Assembly: GCA_964574215.1 (NCBI GenBank)
Contig: CAZNLR010000016.1
Coordinates: 32,203-96,202, forward strand
From: GCA-2725625 sp964574215
Lineage (GTDB): Bacteria > Pseudomonadota > Alphaproteobacteria > Rhodospirillales > UBA2165
Direction of reading: 5' to 3'
Length of the DNA stretch: 64,000 bases
This document shows, in pieces, positions 17,755 through 26,760 of the stretch (the stretch's first letter is position 1; each line of letters starts with the position of its first letter). The notes under the pieces were generated by a model that worked only from the letters and a program-made list of their open reading frames with translations, was not told the origin of the DNA and ran no database searches. The position numbers were made by a program, and so were the translations under genes.

Positions 17755-19254
17755 CTATTTTTTGATTTCTTCAGGCTTGGTCAGGCGGTCGACCATATCG
17801 GCCACCGGGCTGTTGCCTTCGAATCCGTACTCGTTCCAGCGGTCGGAAACCTTCTGCAGGACTTCGCGATCCATGAAGATTTCGTTGGGCTTATCCTTCC
17901 ACTCGTACGGCGTACAGGCGTCCAGGATAATCCGGCTGGTGATCTCGCGGGCATCAATGGGCAGACCCGGATCGAGCGGCGTCGAGCGGCCGCGGTCGAT
18001 GATCTGCGCCGACCGTTTCGGATCGAACCGCGTGGCCAGGGCCCATTGCACCCGATCCCAGTCATCGGCCCGGATATCATGGTCGACCGTGATCACACCC
18101 TTGACGCCGTAGTGACCGGTGGTCGAGGCAATAACCGCGTTACCGACATGATTGGAATGGCCCGGATATTTCTGGCGTACCGAAACAATTGCCCAGAAGC
18201 GGCCACAGGATTCCGGCGGAATGTAGACGCTTTCGATGCCCGGCACCTTCATGGTTTCCAGATCATGCCACAGAGTGGCCGTCCGGTTGAGGGACTGGAT
18301 CATGTGAATGTCGTTGATGGGCTTACCCACCGTGGTCGACCACATGATCGGTTTGTTGCGATGCAGGATACGTTTGATGCGCAGCACGGGCTTGGGATAA
18401 TCCTTGCCCTTGTTGCCGGAATAGTAACCAGTGTATTCGCCAAACGGCCCCTCTTCCATCAGCTCGTTGGGGTCGATGAAGCCCTCGGCGATGATTTCCG
18501 CGTTGGCCGGCAGGGTCAGGCCGGTGACGTCGGATTTGAAAACCGGCACCGGACGCTGACGCAAGGCGCCGGCGATCTCGTACTCATCGGTGTCGGCACT
18601 GACCAGGGTGGAACCGGCCAGGAACAGCACCGGATCGCAACCGACCACGGCGGCGGCGGGCATCAATTCACCGCGCTCGGCATATTTCTTCATGTGGAAA
18701 TCGCCGTGCTTACCCTTAATGATCTGGGAACCCAACAGATCGGGACCCAACACCTGAGACCGGTAAGTGCCCAGATTGGTCCAGCCCGTGTCCGGGTCCT
18801 GGGTCACCAGATAACCGGCAGTGACAAAGAAGCGGCCACCATCATCGGGATAGAAATGCGGCACTGGAAAATTAGTGATGTCGATATTTTCGGTTATCTG
18901 GTTTTCCATGACCGGCGGTTCGTCGACAAATTCCGGCGGCACCAGGCCTTGGGTGGTCAACTCCATCCACTTTTGGGACAATTTACTCATGGACTGGCCG
19001 GGATCCTGTTCCAAGGCGATGGCCAATCTTTCTTTGGTGGTGAAGGCGCTGGTGAAAACGGGAACGTCGTTGTCCTTGACGTTTTCATACAGCAGCGCGG
19101 GACCGTCCTGCTCCTCGTTCACTTTGGAAACGTGACACAATTCGTACTTCCAATCGACCTCGGTGTTGATCCGGTGCAATTCACCGGCGGCATCCAAAGC
19201 TTCGATATAGCTTCGAAGATCGTCGATCATATTCGGTTTAACTGGTTTATCCAT
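17755..19254 (-). CDS. UbiD-family (de)carboxylase, probable phenylphosphate carboxylase subunit
   Basis: A 499-residue prenyl-FMN-dependent enzyme. The family signature is clear: LRQRPVPVFKSDVTG, then AEIIAEGFIDPNE and EGPFGEYTGYYSG, which hold the catalytic glutamates. In anaerobic phenol degradation the UbiD-like subunits carboxylate phenylphosphate to 4-hydroxybenzoate. Only one such subunit is encoded here, whereas Thauera has two (PpcA and PpcB) plus an 18-kDa subunit and a phosphatase. The start at 19254 follows AGGAGC. A reversible hydroxybenzoate decarboxylase acting on another phenol is the main alternative, but the two phenylphosphate synthase-like genes just upstream favour phenol. 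Confidence 0.85.
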   Translation of the reverse strand: MDKPVKPNMIDDLRSYIEALDAAGELHRINTEVDWKYELCHVSKVNEEQDGPALLYENVKDNDVPVFTSAFTTKERLAIALEQDPGQSMSKLSQKWMELTTQGLVPPEFVDEPPVMENQITENIDITNFPVPHFYPDDGGRFFVTAGYLVTQDPDTGWTNLGTYRSQVLGPDLLGSQIIKGKHGDFHMKKYAERGELMPAAAVVGCDPVLFLAGSTLVSADTDEYEIAGALRQRPVPVFKSDVTGLTLPANAEIIAEGFIDPNELMEEGPFGEYTGYYSGNKGKDYPKPVLRIKRILHRNKPIMWSTTVGKPINDIHMIQSLNRTATLWHDLETMKVPGIESVYIPPESCGRFWAIVSVRQKYPGHSNHVGNAVIASTTGHYGVKGVITVDHDIRADDWDRVQWALATRFDPKRSAQIIDRGRSTPLDPGLPIDAREITSRIILDACTPYEWKDKPNEIFMDREVLQKVSDRWNEYGFEGNSPVADMVDRLTKPEEIKK

Positions 19255-19272
19255 TTTCTTGCTCCTACATGT

Positions 19273-19304
19273 TTAAGTTTGGTGTTGATTAAGTTTGGTG
19301 TTGT
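19273..19304. repeat. Two tandem copies of a 16-bp unit
   Basis: TTAAGTTTGGTGTTGA and TTAAGTTTGGTGTTGT stand head to tail in the 59-base gap between ppsB and the UbiD gene, followed by the first four bases of a third copy. It looks like a replication-slippage duplication; no function is evident. Confidence 0.85.
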
Positions 19305-19313
19305 TAAGAAAAA

Positions 19314-20393
19314 TTAGCTCACCTTCTGCCCTGTCATCAGAGAAGAAAGGATGTGATCCATGGCCGTGCCTTTTTTCGAGACAGGTTCTTTTTTCTTGGA
19401 ACTCCAGACGGTCTCTGGACGCGCCTGGAGAATAAATATATTGGCTTCGGCGGGCATGTCGGCGTCGACGGCCCATTCGATGTCCATCGGGCGGCCGTAA
19501 TGCTGCTCGATCGTTTTGCCCATTTTCGCCAATTCCAAAACTTCCTCATCGACAATGGATTGAATGCTTTGGCGTTCGTGGGGAACCTCGATGCATTGAG
19601 AGCTCTGGGTCTCAAAATCGACCGTGTAATAAACTTCTTTTTTGGTGATTGTCCGGTCAAGCGTCTCCATGGACACCTTGTTGATCAGGAATTCGTCGGG
19701 CGTCACCTCGCCGGAAACCACCGCCTCGCCGAACCCGAAACTGGAATTGATCATCATGGAGGAGCGGTCGCCATTGGTCGGGTTGATGGTGAACATCACG
19801 CCCGCCGTGTGGGAGTTGGCCATCTTCTGGACGCCAACGCTGATCGCCACCTGGTCGTGGGGGAAGTCCATTTTTATGCGGTAGGAAATGGCGCGTCCCG
19901 TAAACAGGCTGGAAAAACATTTTTTGGTATAGGTCAGAACGTCGTCGATGCCTCTGATCCACAAGAAGGTGTCCTGCTGACCGGCGAAGCTAGCATCCGG
20001 CAGATCCTCGGCCGTGGCGCTTGACCGCACCGCCACCGGCACCGCCGGGCGCGAACAGATGGTTGAAAGCTGGCGGTAAAATTCGCCCACATCGTCTTCA
20101 AAGTCTATCGAGAACGGCGCGGCTTCGATCATTCCGCGGATTTCTTCGCTGGCGCTATCCAGCGCTTCCATATCCTCGTGATCTAGTCCTCCGAGCCGCT
20201 CGAATATCTGATCGGATATGCCCGCTTCGTCCATGAAGCGCTTGTATCCTTCGGTGGTAACGGCGAAACCCGGCGGCACACGGATGCCGGCATTGATCAG
20301 TTCGCCCAGGGAGGAACATTTACCGCCGACCAGATCGACCGAATCCTTGCTGCACTCCTCGAACCAACAGACAACGGGTGTTTCCGTACTCAT
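19314..20393 (-). CDS. ppsB: Phenylphosphate synthase-like subunit 2 (PEP synthase N-terminal ATP-binding domain)
   Basis: A 359-residue protein (about 40 kDa) equal to the ATP/pyruvate-binding N-terminal domain of phosphoenolpyruvate synthase: DLVGGKCSSLGEL, the VRSSATAEDLPDASFAGQ block and the final MDIEWAVD...ILQARPET. It lacks the swivelling histidine and C-terminal parts, which are on the next gene. In Thauera, the 40-kDa protein 2 of phenylphosphate synthase has this architecture. It binds ATP and passes the beta-phosphate to the histidine of its partner. The ATG at 20393 follows GAGGAAAT; an upstream in-frame start is less likely. Confidence 0.87.
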   Translation of the reverse strand: MSTETPVVCWFEECSKDSVDLVGGKCSSLGELINAGIRVPPGFAVTTEGYKRFMDEAGISDQIFERLGGLDHEDMEALDSASEEIRGMIEAAPFSIDFEDDVGEFYRQLSTICSRPAVPVAVRSSATAEDLPDASFAGQQDTFLWIRGIDDVLTYTKKCFSSLFTGRAISYRIKMDFPHDQVAISVGVQKMANSHTAGVMFTINPTNGDRSSMMINSSFGFGEAVVSGEVTPDEFLINKVSMETLDRTITKKEVYYTVDFETQSSQCIEVPHERQSIQSIVDEEVLELAKMGKTIEQHYGRPMDIEWAVDADMPAEANIFILQARPETVWSSKKKEPVSKKGTAMDHILSSLMTGQKVS

Positions 20394-20467
20394 CGATATT
20401 TCCTCATCTATCAGGAAACCGCCATCCCCCGCCCGGTCGGTTGACCGGGCGAAGGGCGGCAAGTTTC

Positions 20468-22309
20468 TTAAACGATGGTGATCTCACCAGTGGTGCCATC
20501 GACCCGAACCATTTGACCGGTCTTAACGATCTTGGTCGCATGTCCGGTGCCGACAACCGCCGGCATGCCGTATTCGCGGCAGACGATAGCGGCGTGGCTC
20601 ATGACACCGCCGACGTCGGTGACGCAGGCCTGGATCTTGGTGAAGGCCGGCGCCCAGGACGGCGAGGTGGTCGGCGCCACCAGGATTTCGCCATCTTCGA
20701 GCTGACCGATTTCTGCCACCGTCCGGCAGACCCGCACCTTGCCTTCGACCGTACCGGGTGATCCGGCAAAGCCTTTGAAAGCCTTGATGTCGTCAACGTT
20801 TTCAACATTCTGGACTTCAGCCCAATTTTCCAGGGAGTCGTTGGTGACGCCCCAGAGAACAACGGTGAAGGGTTCCTGAATGACCTCGGGCGCGGGACCG
20901 ATGGCGGGCGGCGGGGCCCACTCGCGGAATTTGTCCATAACGCCTTTGCGCCATTCGATTTCCTTCGGCCAGACTGCCGGGCCGCGGGGTTTGACGTTGG
21001 TCGCCCAAGCCGTCACCACATCCCAGAGGGCGTCTTTGATCTCGGAACGTTTGAGATACCAGATGTCCTCGACGTCGTTGATGAAACCATGATCTTTCAT
21101 GATGGCGCCAACTTCGCGGACCTTGTTCCAGAAAACGCTGTGGAACCAGTGCTCGACATAGAAGAGATGGTTTTCCACATACGGGAACACGGTTTTTGCC
21201 GTGGCCAATAGTTCGTCGAACGCCGCCAGATCTTCTTCGTTCTCGATCAAGGCACGATATTCGGCGGTGATGCGGTCGCGTTCCTGCTGCACTTCCTCCA
21301 TGGGACGATCAATGGAATCGCCGGCTTTGATCTTATCGATGTACATGCAGATAAAGCTCAACGGCACATTGAGATCGTCGTTCCAGCTCTTGTCATGGTG
21401 ATACCAGCCGGTTCCGGTGGAAACATGGAACCAGGGGTAACGTGCTTTTTCGAAAGCCTCCAGCCATTGCTTACCAGCGTCGGATTTTTCCAGGCCGGAT
21501 TTGACTTCTTCAAAGTCGGCGCTGAATTTGACGCCTTCCTCGACGCCCAGTTCGACCGCTTTGCGAGCCAGGTTTTTCAGCTCTTCATCGGGCTGGTACA
21601 TGATGACATCGATACCGGAAATCATCTGCGTCACCCGCTGCGGCGGAATGTCCGGGAATATCCCCTGACAATGGCCCATGAAAGTCACATAGGCCGCATA
21701 GCCGAGATTGAGGAATTCAAAGTGGTACTGCCAGCAACGAATGCCGAGATCGATCAGATCATCATAGGCTTTGAGCAGATGATAACCTTTGGATTCACCA
21801 AGTGCATCATCGACGACCGATTTCTCTTCCATGTCCGGCAAGGTGGGAATTTCCAGCGCCTCCAGATCGGCGATGGTGGATTTCATTTTTTCTTCCCACT
21901 TGGCTTCCAGCTCGTTCCAGTTCTGGTAGTAGTAACCGGCGCGTTCCATAAAGTGGCCGACCCGTTCTTCGATGACCGCAGGATCGGTAACGGGAACCGG
22001 AGAGATGTAAACGTAGCCGTTGATCATCCGGTGATCGACGCCAAAAACCGGCGGCACCGAGAAAATACGGGTGTTGTATTGCGAAAGGGCCAGGTACCAG
22101 GCTTCGTCCCAGATGGTGTCAAAGGGATAAAGGGGTTCCGGATAGTGAAGACCGTCATAGAACCAGAAGGTCTCATCTTCGTATTTCTGGCGTTCCGGAT
22201 CATCCGTCGTAAATTGATACTGGTACGGATACATCCGCTCCCAGCCTTCCGTGCCGGGGATTTGATCTCCGGCTACGTCATGGGGTTTTGGAAATTTCAT
22301 TTGTGACAT
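20468..22309 (-). CDS. ppsA: Phenylphosphate synthase-like subunit 1 (phosphohistidine swivelling domain)
   Basis: A 613-residue protein (about 70 kDa). The last 90 residues are a PEP-utilising mobile domain with TDVGGVMSHAAIVCREYG, in which H572 is the phosphorylated histidine. The first 500 residues are a large aromatic-rich region with many W and Y residues, as in the 70-kDa protein 1 of Thauera phenylphosphate synthase. That protein transfers phosphate from histidine to phenol. It is the first gene of the cluster and is preceded by a 537-base regulatory gap with a sigma-54 promoter. Another phenol such as catechol or a cresol as substrate cannot be excluded. Confidence 0.85.
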   Translation of the reverse strand: MSQMKFPKPHDVAGDQIPGTEGWERMYPYQYQFTTDDPERQKYEDETFWFYDGLHYPEPLYPFDTIWDEAWYLALSQYNTRIFSVPPVFGVDHRMINGYVYISPVPVTDPAVIEERVGHFMERAGYYYQNWNELEAKWEEKMKSTIADLEALEIPTLPDMEEKSVVDDALGESKGYHLLKAYDDLIDLGIRCWQYHFEFLNLGYAAYVTFMGHCQGIFPDIPPQRVTQMISGIDVIMYQPDEELKNLARKAVELGVEEGVKFSADFEEVKSGLEKSDAGKQWLEAFEKARYPWFHVSTGTGWYHHDKSWNDDLNVPLSFICMYIDKIKAGDSIDRPMEEVQQERDRITAEYRALIENEEDLAAFDELLATAKTVFPYVENHLFYVEHWFHSVFWNKVREVGAIMKDHGFINDVEDIWYLKRSEIKDALWDVVTAWATNVKPRGPAVWPKEIEWRKGVMDKFREWAPPPAIGPAPEVIQEPFTVVLWGVTNDSLENWAEVQNVENVDDIKAFKGFAGSPGTVEGKVRVCRTVAEIGQLEDGEILVAPTTSPSWAPAFTKIQACVTDVGGVMSHAAIVCREYGMPAVVGTGHATKIVKTGQMVRVDGTTGEITIV

Positions 22310-22582
22310 GTCATTTGTCTCCCAATTGGGGTTAAGGCTTCCTATTAAATATTTTCCGGCGAACTGAGAGCCGGAACTCCCGCCTTATTCAGTTCCACGG
22401 CCTATTTATTGACCGACGGCGGGGCTTTTTTTTTGTTCGGGAAAGGCAAGAGCGGCCGCTCCTGCCGAGTGCCGCTAATTCCAGGAAAATTGCCATTTTT
22501 ATCAACCAATTATTTGGCCGGTATGGTCATGTTTTTTGATTCATTCCCGGGGAGCACCCCCCCTGTTATGACCCAGGTATTC

Positions 22583-22597
22583 GCAAGCGACGTGCCA
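22583..22597 (-). promoter_or_regulatory. Sigma-54 promoter of the phenol cluster
   Basis: On the minus strand TGGCAC-GTCGC-TTGC reads at 22597-22583, an exact match to the -24/-12 core. The expected start is about 22572, giving a leader of about 260 bases before ppsA. An AT-rich stretch with TTGATCAT (22753-22760) about 185 bases upstream could hold the activator sites of the XylR/DmpR type, but only one half is convincing. The rest of the gap 22310-22845 shows no gene. Confidence 0.8.
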
Positions 22598-22845
22598 AAT
22601 GGAGCGCCAGGGGGGAAAATATCGATTCCGCATTGCAACGATATTCCCAAAAGGAAAACCAGTGATGCGGTTTAGGTACGGATTTAATTTGATTCTAATA
22701 AAGGGAATGGCTGGATTCTGCGACTCGCTCTTAATTTTAACCAAATGATAAATTGATCATATAGTGAAATTAATTGAAAATACCCGCAGAAAATGTGAGG
22801 ATATCATAAGATGTTAATCAGGCAATTTGACCAAAGGGCGAATCG

Positions 22846-24627
22846 ATGGCCGAACCCATGAAACCCGACGAAGAAGGCCCCGTCGGTCGGACCGATGCGG
22901 CCCGGCTGGCGACCGGGCGACTGATTGATCCCGGGTATGAATCGAATGAAACCGATTACGACATTGGCGAGTTGGCCTCCCGCCTCCGGTTTTCTCTGAA
23001 CAAAGGCCGTATCTGGCTTGATACCAATCGGGTCGCCTTGATTCACCTGTCGACGCTGTCCTCGCTGCGGCGCGAGATGATCGACAAACTGGGCATTGAA
23101 GAGGCGCGCGGATTTTTTGCCCGCATGGGATACACCGCCGGTTCCCGTGACGCCAATCTGGCCCGCAAGCTAATGCCGCATCATACCACGCGGGAAGCCT
23201 ATGCCGTCGGGCCACAGTTGCGAAAGCTGCAAGGGGTTACGGCGCTACAGCCGGTGAACTTGGAGATCGACGTCGCCAGCGGACATTTCTACGCCGAAGC
23301 AAAATTTCAGGAATCCTACGAAGCCGACAGCCACATCGCATCTTATGGCATGTCGGATATGCCGGTCTGCTGGATGCAGATCGGGTACGCCAGCGGTTAC
23401 GCCAGCACCTTCATGGGCCGGTCGGTAATTTACCGGGAAATGGAGTGCCGCGCCGCGGGCTCCGATCATTGCCGCATGATCGGCAAGCCGGTCGAGGAAT
23501 GGGACGATATCGAATTGGAATTGAAGGCCCTGCAACCGGAAGCCTTCGCCAATCGTTTTGCCGGTCAGGTAAAATCGGTGCAGTCGTTCGACGATGCAGG
23601 CGTATCGGATGTGTTCGCCGAGGATCTGGTGGGCGCCTCCCCCGGTTTTGTCGCCACCTGTCATTTGATCAAAAAAGTCGCCGACACCAATGCGACGGTC
23701 TTATTCCTGGGTGAAACCGGCGTCGGCAAAGAGGTATTCGCCCGCACCCTGCACAATATCAGCCCCCGTACCGATCAGCCCTTTATCGCCGTCAACTGCG
23801 CCGCCATCCCTGAAAACCTGGTGGAAGCCGAACTGTTCGGCGTCGAACGGGGCGCTTATACGGGCGCCGTATCCTCGCGTCCCGGACGCTTCGAGCGCGC
23901 CCACGGCGGCACTTTGTTTCTGGACGAAATCGGCTCCCTCAACACCCAAACCCAGATCAAATTGTTACGCGCCCTTCAGGAAAGAGAAGTGGAGCGGGTC
24001 GGCGGCACGGAAGTCCGCAAGGTCGACGTCCGTATCATCGCCGCCACCAATGAATCCCTCGACGATGCCGTCAAGGACGGGAGATTTCGGGAAGACCTGT
24101 TGTTCCGCCTTAACGTTTTCCCGGTCAATATTCCGCCACTCCGGGACCGCCGGGACGATATTCCCTTGTTGATGGGACATTTTCTGCACCGCTATACGGA
24201 TATCCACGACCGGCGGGTGCCCGGCTTCACGGAAAAAGCCGTAGACGCCCTCTATGAATACGACTATCCGGGCAATATCCGTGAATTGGAAAATTTGATC
24301 GAGCGCGCCGTTATCTTGACCGACGAGGATCAGCCCATCGACGTATCGCATCTCTTCGCCGACGCCCGTAAAATCCCGGCCATGATGATGAAGTTGGATG
24401 ACGCGGGTTCACTCCACCAGAACGAAGAAATATCCCTGGGTGATGGAGACGGCAGCCTACTCGATACCTTCCTCAGCGGCGGCAAGCCTCTGGCTCAATT
24501 GGAAGGGCAAATTCTCCGCGAAGCCGTAGAGAAGTCAGGCAACAATTTGTCCCGTGCCGCCCGCCTTTTGGGTCTCACCCGGCCGCAATTGGCCTATCGA
24601 TTGAAAAAACTGGAAGCGTCTACTTAA
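22846..24627 (+). CDS. Sigma-54-dependent activator with XylR_N and V4R sensory domains (DmpR/XylR-like)
   Basis: A 593-residue regulator. Residues about 40-130 match the XylR_N aromatic-sensing domain, and about 145-205 the V4R domain with a conserved cysteine and histidine pair (CRAAGSDHC). Residues about 240-465 are an AAA+ domain with Walker A GETGVGKE, the sigma-54 contact loop GAYTGA (GAFTGA variant) and Walker B GGTLFLDEIG. A Fis-type helix-turn-helix ends the protein (NNLSRAARLLGLTRPQLAYRL). Such proteins bind phenols directly through the N-terminal domain. It is divergent from ppsA, whose promoter is of the sigma-54 type, so it very likely activates the phenol cluster. Confidence 0.92.
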   Translation: MAEPMKPDEEGPVGRTDAARLATGRLIDPGYESNETDYDIGELASRLRFSLNKGRIWLDTNRVALIHLSTLSSLRREMIDKLGIEEARGFFARMGYTAGSRDANLARKLMPHHTTREAYAVGPQLRKLQGVTALQPVNLEIDVASGHFYAEAKFQESYEADSHIASYGMSDMPVCWMQIGYASGYASTFMGRSVIYREMECRAAGSDHCRMIGKPVEEWDDIELELKALQPEAFANRFAGQVKSVQSFDDAGVSDVFAEDLVGASPGFVATCHLIKKVADTNATVLFLGETGVGKEVFARTLHNISPRTDQPFIAVNCAAIPENLVEAELFGVERGAYTGAVSSRPGRFERAHGGTLFLDEIGSLNTQTQIKLLRALQEREVERVGGTEVRKVDVRIIAATNESLDDAVKDGRFREDLLFRLNVFPVNIPPLRDRRDDIPLLMGHFLHRYTDIHDRRVPGFTEKAVDALYEYDYPGNIRELENLIERAVILTDEDQPIDVSHLFADARKIPAMMMKLDDAGSLHQNEEISLGDGDGSLLDTFLSGGKPLAQLEGQILREAVEKSGNNLSRAARLLGLTRPQLAYRLKKLEAST

Positions 24628-24697
24628 CCGGTTTTTCGAGCTTGTCCGACTGGATGGTGTTTTGGTTGGAACGCAACCGGATGACCAATGACACCTG

Positions 24698-25024
24698 CTA
24701 TCTGCACGTCATCTGCCGATCTTTGCAGGCCCGGTAGCACTTTTTGTAGCTGCCTCCGGAAGGCTTACCGCAGCCGCTCCGGCAGGATTTGAACTCCGCC
24801 ATACAATTGCGTTGTTTGCCGCCGCCCCTGGCCGTGTTGGCGCAGCGGGATTTGCAGGTATCGCGATTCGCCGCCGAGTTGCCGCCTTCATGCTTAATGC
24901 ATTTTGTCATGCACTGCATCAAGTTCTGGCCGCTTGCAGGGGTGGCAAGGATGGGCTGGAGAATCATTGCCAGGCCGAAACACACCAGAATCGGGATTAA
25001 CCTGAGGTTACGCACAAGAACCAT
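24698..25024 (-). CDS. Small secreted cysteine-rich protein with repeated CX3C motifs
   Basis: A 108-residue protein. Residues 1-33 are a signal peptide (ending ATPASGQ). The mature part of about 75 residues is basic and has ten cysteines in CX3C-type pairs (CMTKC, CKSRC, CRSGC, CYRAC). Twin CX3C patterns suggest disulfide-bonded helical hairpins or a metal site. An ideal AAGGAGG ribosome binding site precedes the ATG, so it is a real gene. I do not recognise the family. It is convergent with the phenol regulator; the region 25025-25201 upstream holds no further gene that I can support. Confidence 0.7.
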   Translation of the reverse strand: MVLVRNLRLIPILVCFGLAMILQPILATPASGQNLMQCMTKCIKHEGGNSAANRDTCKSRCANTARGGGKQRNCMAEFKSCRSGCGKPSGGSYKKCYRACKDRQMTCR

Positions 25025-25201
25025 GAAATCCTCCTTGGTTTGACTTCACCCGTTGAAACGCAACAAAAAACAGCCCTGTTCAAACCGGTAAATGGATTGA
25101 TTTTTGTTTTTGTATTGGAACATGGAGTATTGCAGTCGACAAGCCTTCAGAAAAATTCGGAACGAAGGGTCATACGGACGGTTAGTCGCCCGGCACGATC
25201 C

Positions 25202-26011
25202 TCATTGCACAATCCTCAGGGAGCTTTCGAACGTATTCGAGCGTTCATCGAAGTGGTGCAGCATGTACAAGGTTTTCCCGACTGCTTCATTTGGCAATTC
25301 TCCAACATGCAAGTTCGTTGCAACGCTCGGCATGGTCGAGCAGAGGACGCCGTTTACTGCGGTCTCGGCCAACCGGTGCGCATGGCCGCAAAACAGGCGA
25401 ATGACATTTGGATGACGGCCGATAATCTCCCAAAAAGCGTCGGCGGCTTCACGCCGTTCGTACTGGAAACTGTATGACGCCTCCGCGCCGGGCACATTGA
25501 ACGGCGAGTGGTGCATGAAGAGCGCGGTAGGTTTTGAACCTTCGGCCGCCAATATCTGGTCGAGTGCGGCAAGCCTAGCTTCATCAAGGTCGCCCTTCAT
25601 GGATCCCTCGGAAGCGGAAAGTGTATCCACCCCGATCAGCCGGACCGAAAATTCTTCAACTGCGTAAAGGACGAATGATTGTTGCCGGGGCAGGCGGTCC
25701 TCAAGAAATTCAGACGCCAAGCAAGCCCTGCGGTCGCGGTTGCCAGGTACCGGAAAGAAAGTCGACGCCAAAGGCTCGACGATTTCCGCAACGAGGGCGT
25801 AGTCCTCCGGCCGACCGAAATGCGTCATGTCTCCCGTGTGCAGGACGCAATCCACGGGCTCTTCAAGTTCCATGATGTCGGCAACACAGGTGCGAAGGTT
25901 GTTCTCGCGCGGACCCCAGCGGGGATCCCGACGAGATTCCAGGTCATCACCGGCCTTCAGGTGAGTGTCGGACAACTGGGCGATTAGCATGGGTGCTTTT
26001 TCATGCCGCAT
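25202..26011 (-). CDS. Calcineurin-like metallophosphoesterase (CpdA-like)
   Basis: A 269-residue phosphoesterase of the class III cyclic-nucleotide phosphodiesterase type. Metal-binding motifs are in order: SDTH near the start, HTGDMTH, GNRD (usually GNHD), FMHHSP and FCGHAHR. The GNRD variant places arginine where histidine is usual. Such enzymes hydrolyse cyclic AMP or other phosphodiesters in the cytoplasm. The start could be 26011 or seven codons later (MLIAQLSDTH); neither has a strong ribosome binding site. It ends the gene string that follows aprA, with no obvious functional tie to it. Confidence 0.82.
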   Translation of the reverse strand: MRHEKAPMLIAQLSDTHLKAGDDLESRRDPRWGPRENNLRTCVADIMELEEPVDCVLHTGDMTHFGRPEDYALVAEIVEPLASTFFPVPGNRDRRACLASEFLEDRLPRQQSFVLYAVEEFSVRLIGVDTLSASEGSMKGDLDEARLAALDQILAAEGSKPTALFMHHSPFNVPGAEASYSFQYERREAADAFWEIIGRHPNVIRLFCGHAHRLAETAVNGVLCSTMPSVATNLHVGELPNEAVGKTLYMLHHFDERSNTFESSLRIVQ

Positions 26012-26028
26012 CCATGAGAACAGCCGCG

Positions 26029-26190
26029 TTACGGTTTTTTAGGAGTCGTATACTCGACCTCTTTCTGCCAGGTCACCCATTTGGTTTCGTACCCGACGAA
26101 GCCCTTTTCATCGGGTTTTTTCTGATGGGTGGTATAATAGGGCGTCTTGCCCTCCGGAACCTCGGGTTTGGTATTCTGTTGCTCGCTCAT
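26029..26190 (-). CDS. Small conserved-looking 53-residue protein
   Basis: A 53-residue hydrophilic protein beginning MSEQQNTKPEVPEGK and ending KEVEYTTPKKP, with several tyrosines and tryptophans in its second half. It starts at an ATG with GAGGTG six bases upstream and stops at TAA 18 bases before the phosphoesterase gene. This fits a genuine short gene in the operon downstream of aprA. I do not recognise the family and propose no function. Confidence 0.6.
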   Translation of the reverse strand: MSEQQNTKPEVPEGKTPYYTTHQKKPDEKGFVGYETKWVTWQKEVEYTTPKKP

Positions 26191-26230
26191 AAGTCACCTC
26201 ACTTTGTACAGTTGATGCGTCTACTGATTA

Positions 26231-26740
26231 TCAAATTGGCAGCATGCGTGCTTTGTCGATTTCCGGTTCCGCGCCAATGGGCCCGCCGGCGGCGATCTCC
26301 TCGTCGGTGGCGTCACGTACATTAATAACCTCGAGTTTGAAAACGACCTGCCTGCCGCTCAGCGGATTGTTGCCATCGACCGTCAGCGTCTTTTCATCCA
26401 TCCTCGTGACGATAAAGCTTCGCGCTTCTCCATTTTCATTCTCGGCGACGATGGTGGTGCCGACCTCTCTGTATTCCTCGGGAACATTGTCGATGAGATC
26501 CGTAAATACCAACGACTCGTCCCTGGGACCGTAGAGATTATTGCAATCGACCGGCACCTCGATAACATCGCCGGCGGACCTTCCTTCCAGTTCTTCCAAG
26601 ACGGCGGGCGCCAGAATATCGTTGGCGCCGTGCACATAGCCGATGGGAAACTCGACTCCAACCAGGACATCGCCCGACTTCTGATCGATAACCTGATATG
26701 TCAGTTCCACATACTTGTTGTCTTGGATGGTTTCACTCAT
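26231..26740 (-). CDS. FKBP-type peptidyl-prolyl isomerase, SlyD-like
   Basis: A 169-residue cytoplasmic protein. The FKBP fold is interrupted by an insert-in-flap domain as in SlyD: VELTYQVID, then PIGYVHGANDILAPAVLEELEG, and the closing VDGNNPLSGRQVVFKLEVINVRDAT, matching the SlyD DGNHPLAGK signature. It lacks the histidine- and cysteine-rich nickel-binding tail of E. coli SlyD and ends in a short acidic segment. It catalyses proline isomerisation or acts as a chaperone. Its position in the apr gene string suggests help in folding APS reductase, which is an inference. Confidence 0.88.
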   Translation of the reverse strand: MSETIQDNKYVELTYQVIDQKSGDVLVGVEFPIGYVHGANDILAPAVLEELEGRSAGDVIEVPVDCNNLYGPRDESLVFTDLIDNVPEEYREVGTTIVAENENGEARSFIVTRMDEKTLTVDGNNPLSGRQVVFKLEVINVRDATDEEIAAGGPIGAEPEIDKARMLPI

Positions 26741-26760
26741 ATCGAATCCGTACCACTTGA

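Noticed and set aside
18046..19317. Plus-strand open frame of 423 codons opposite the UbiD gene
   Set aside because: Antisense shadow of a well-supported UbiD protein.
22753..22779. XylR/DmpR-type upstream activator sites
   Set aside because: Only one half (TTGATCAT) fits the expected dyad; the second half is poor, so I mention it only as a possibility.
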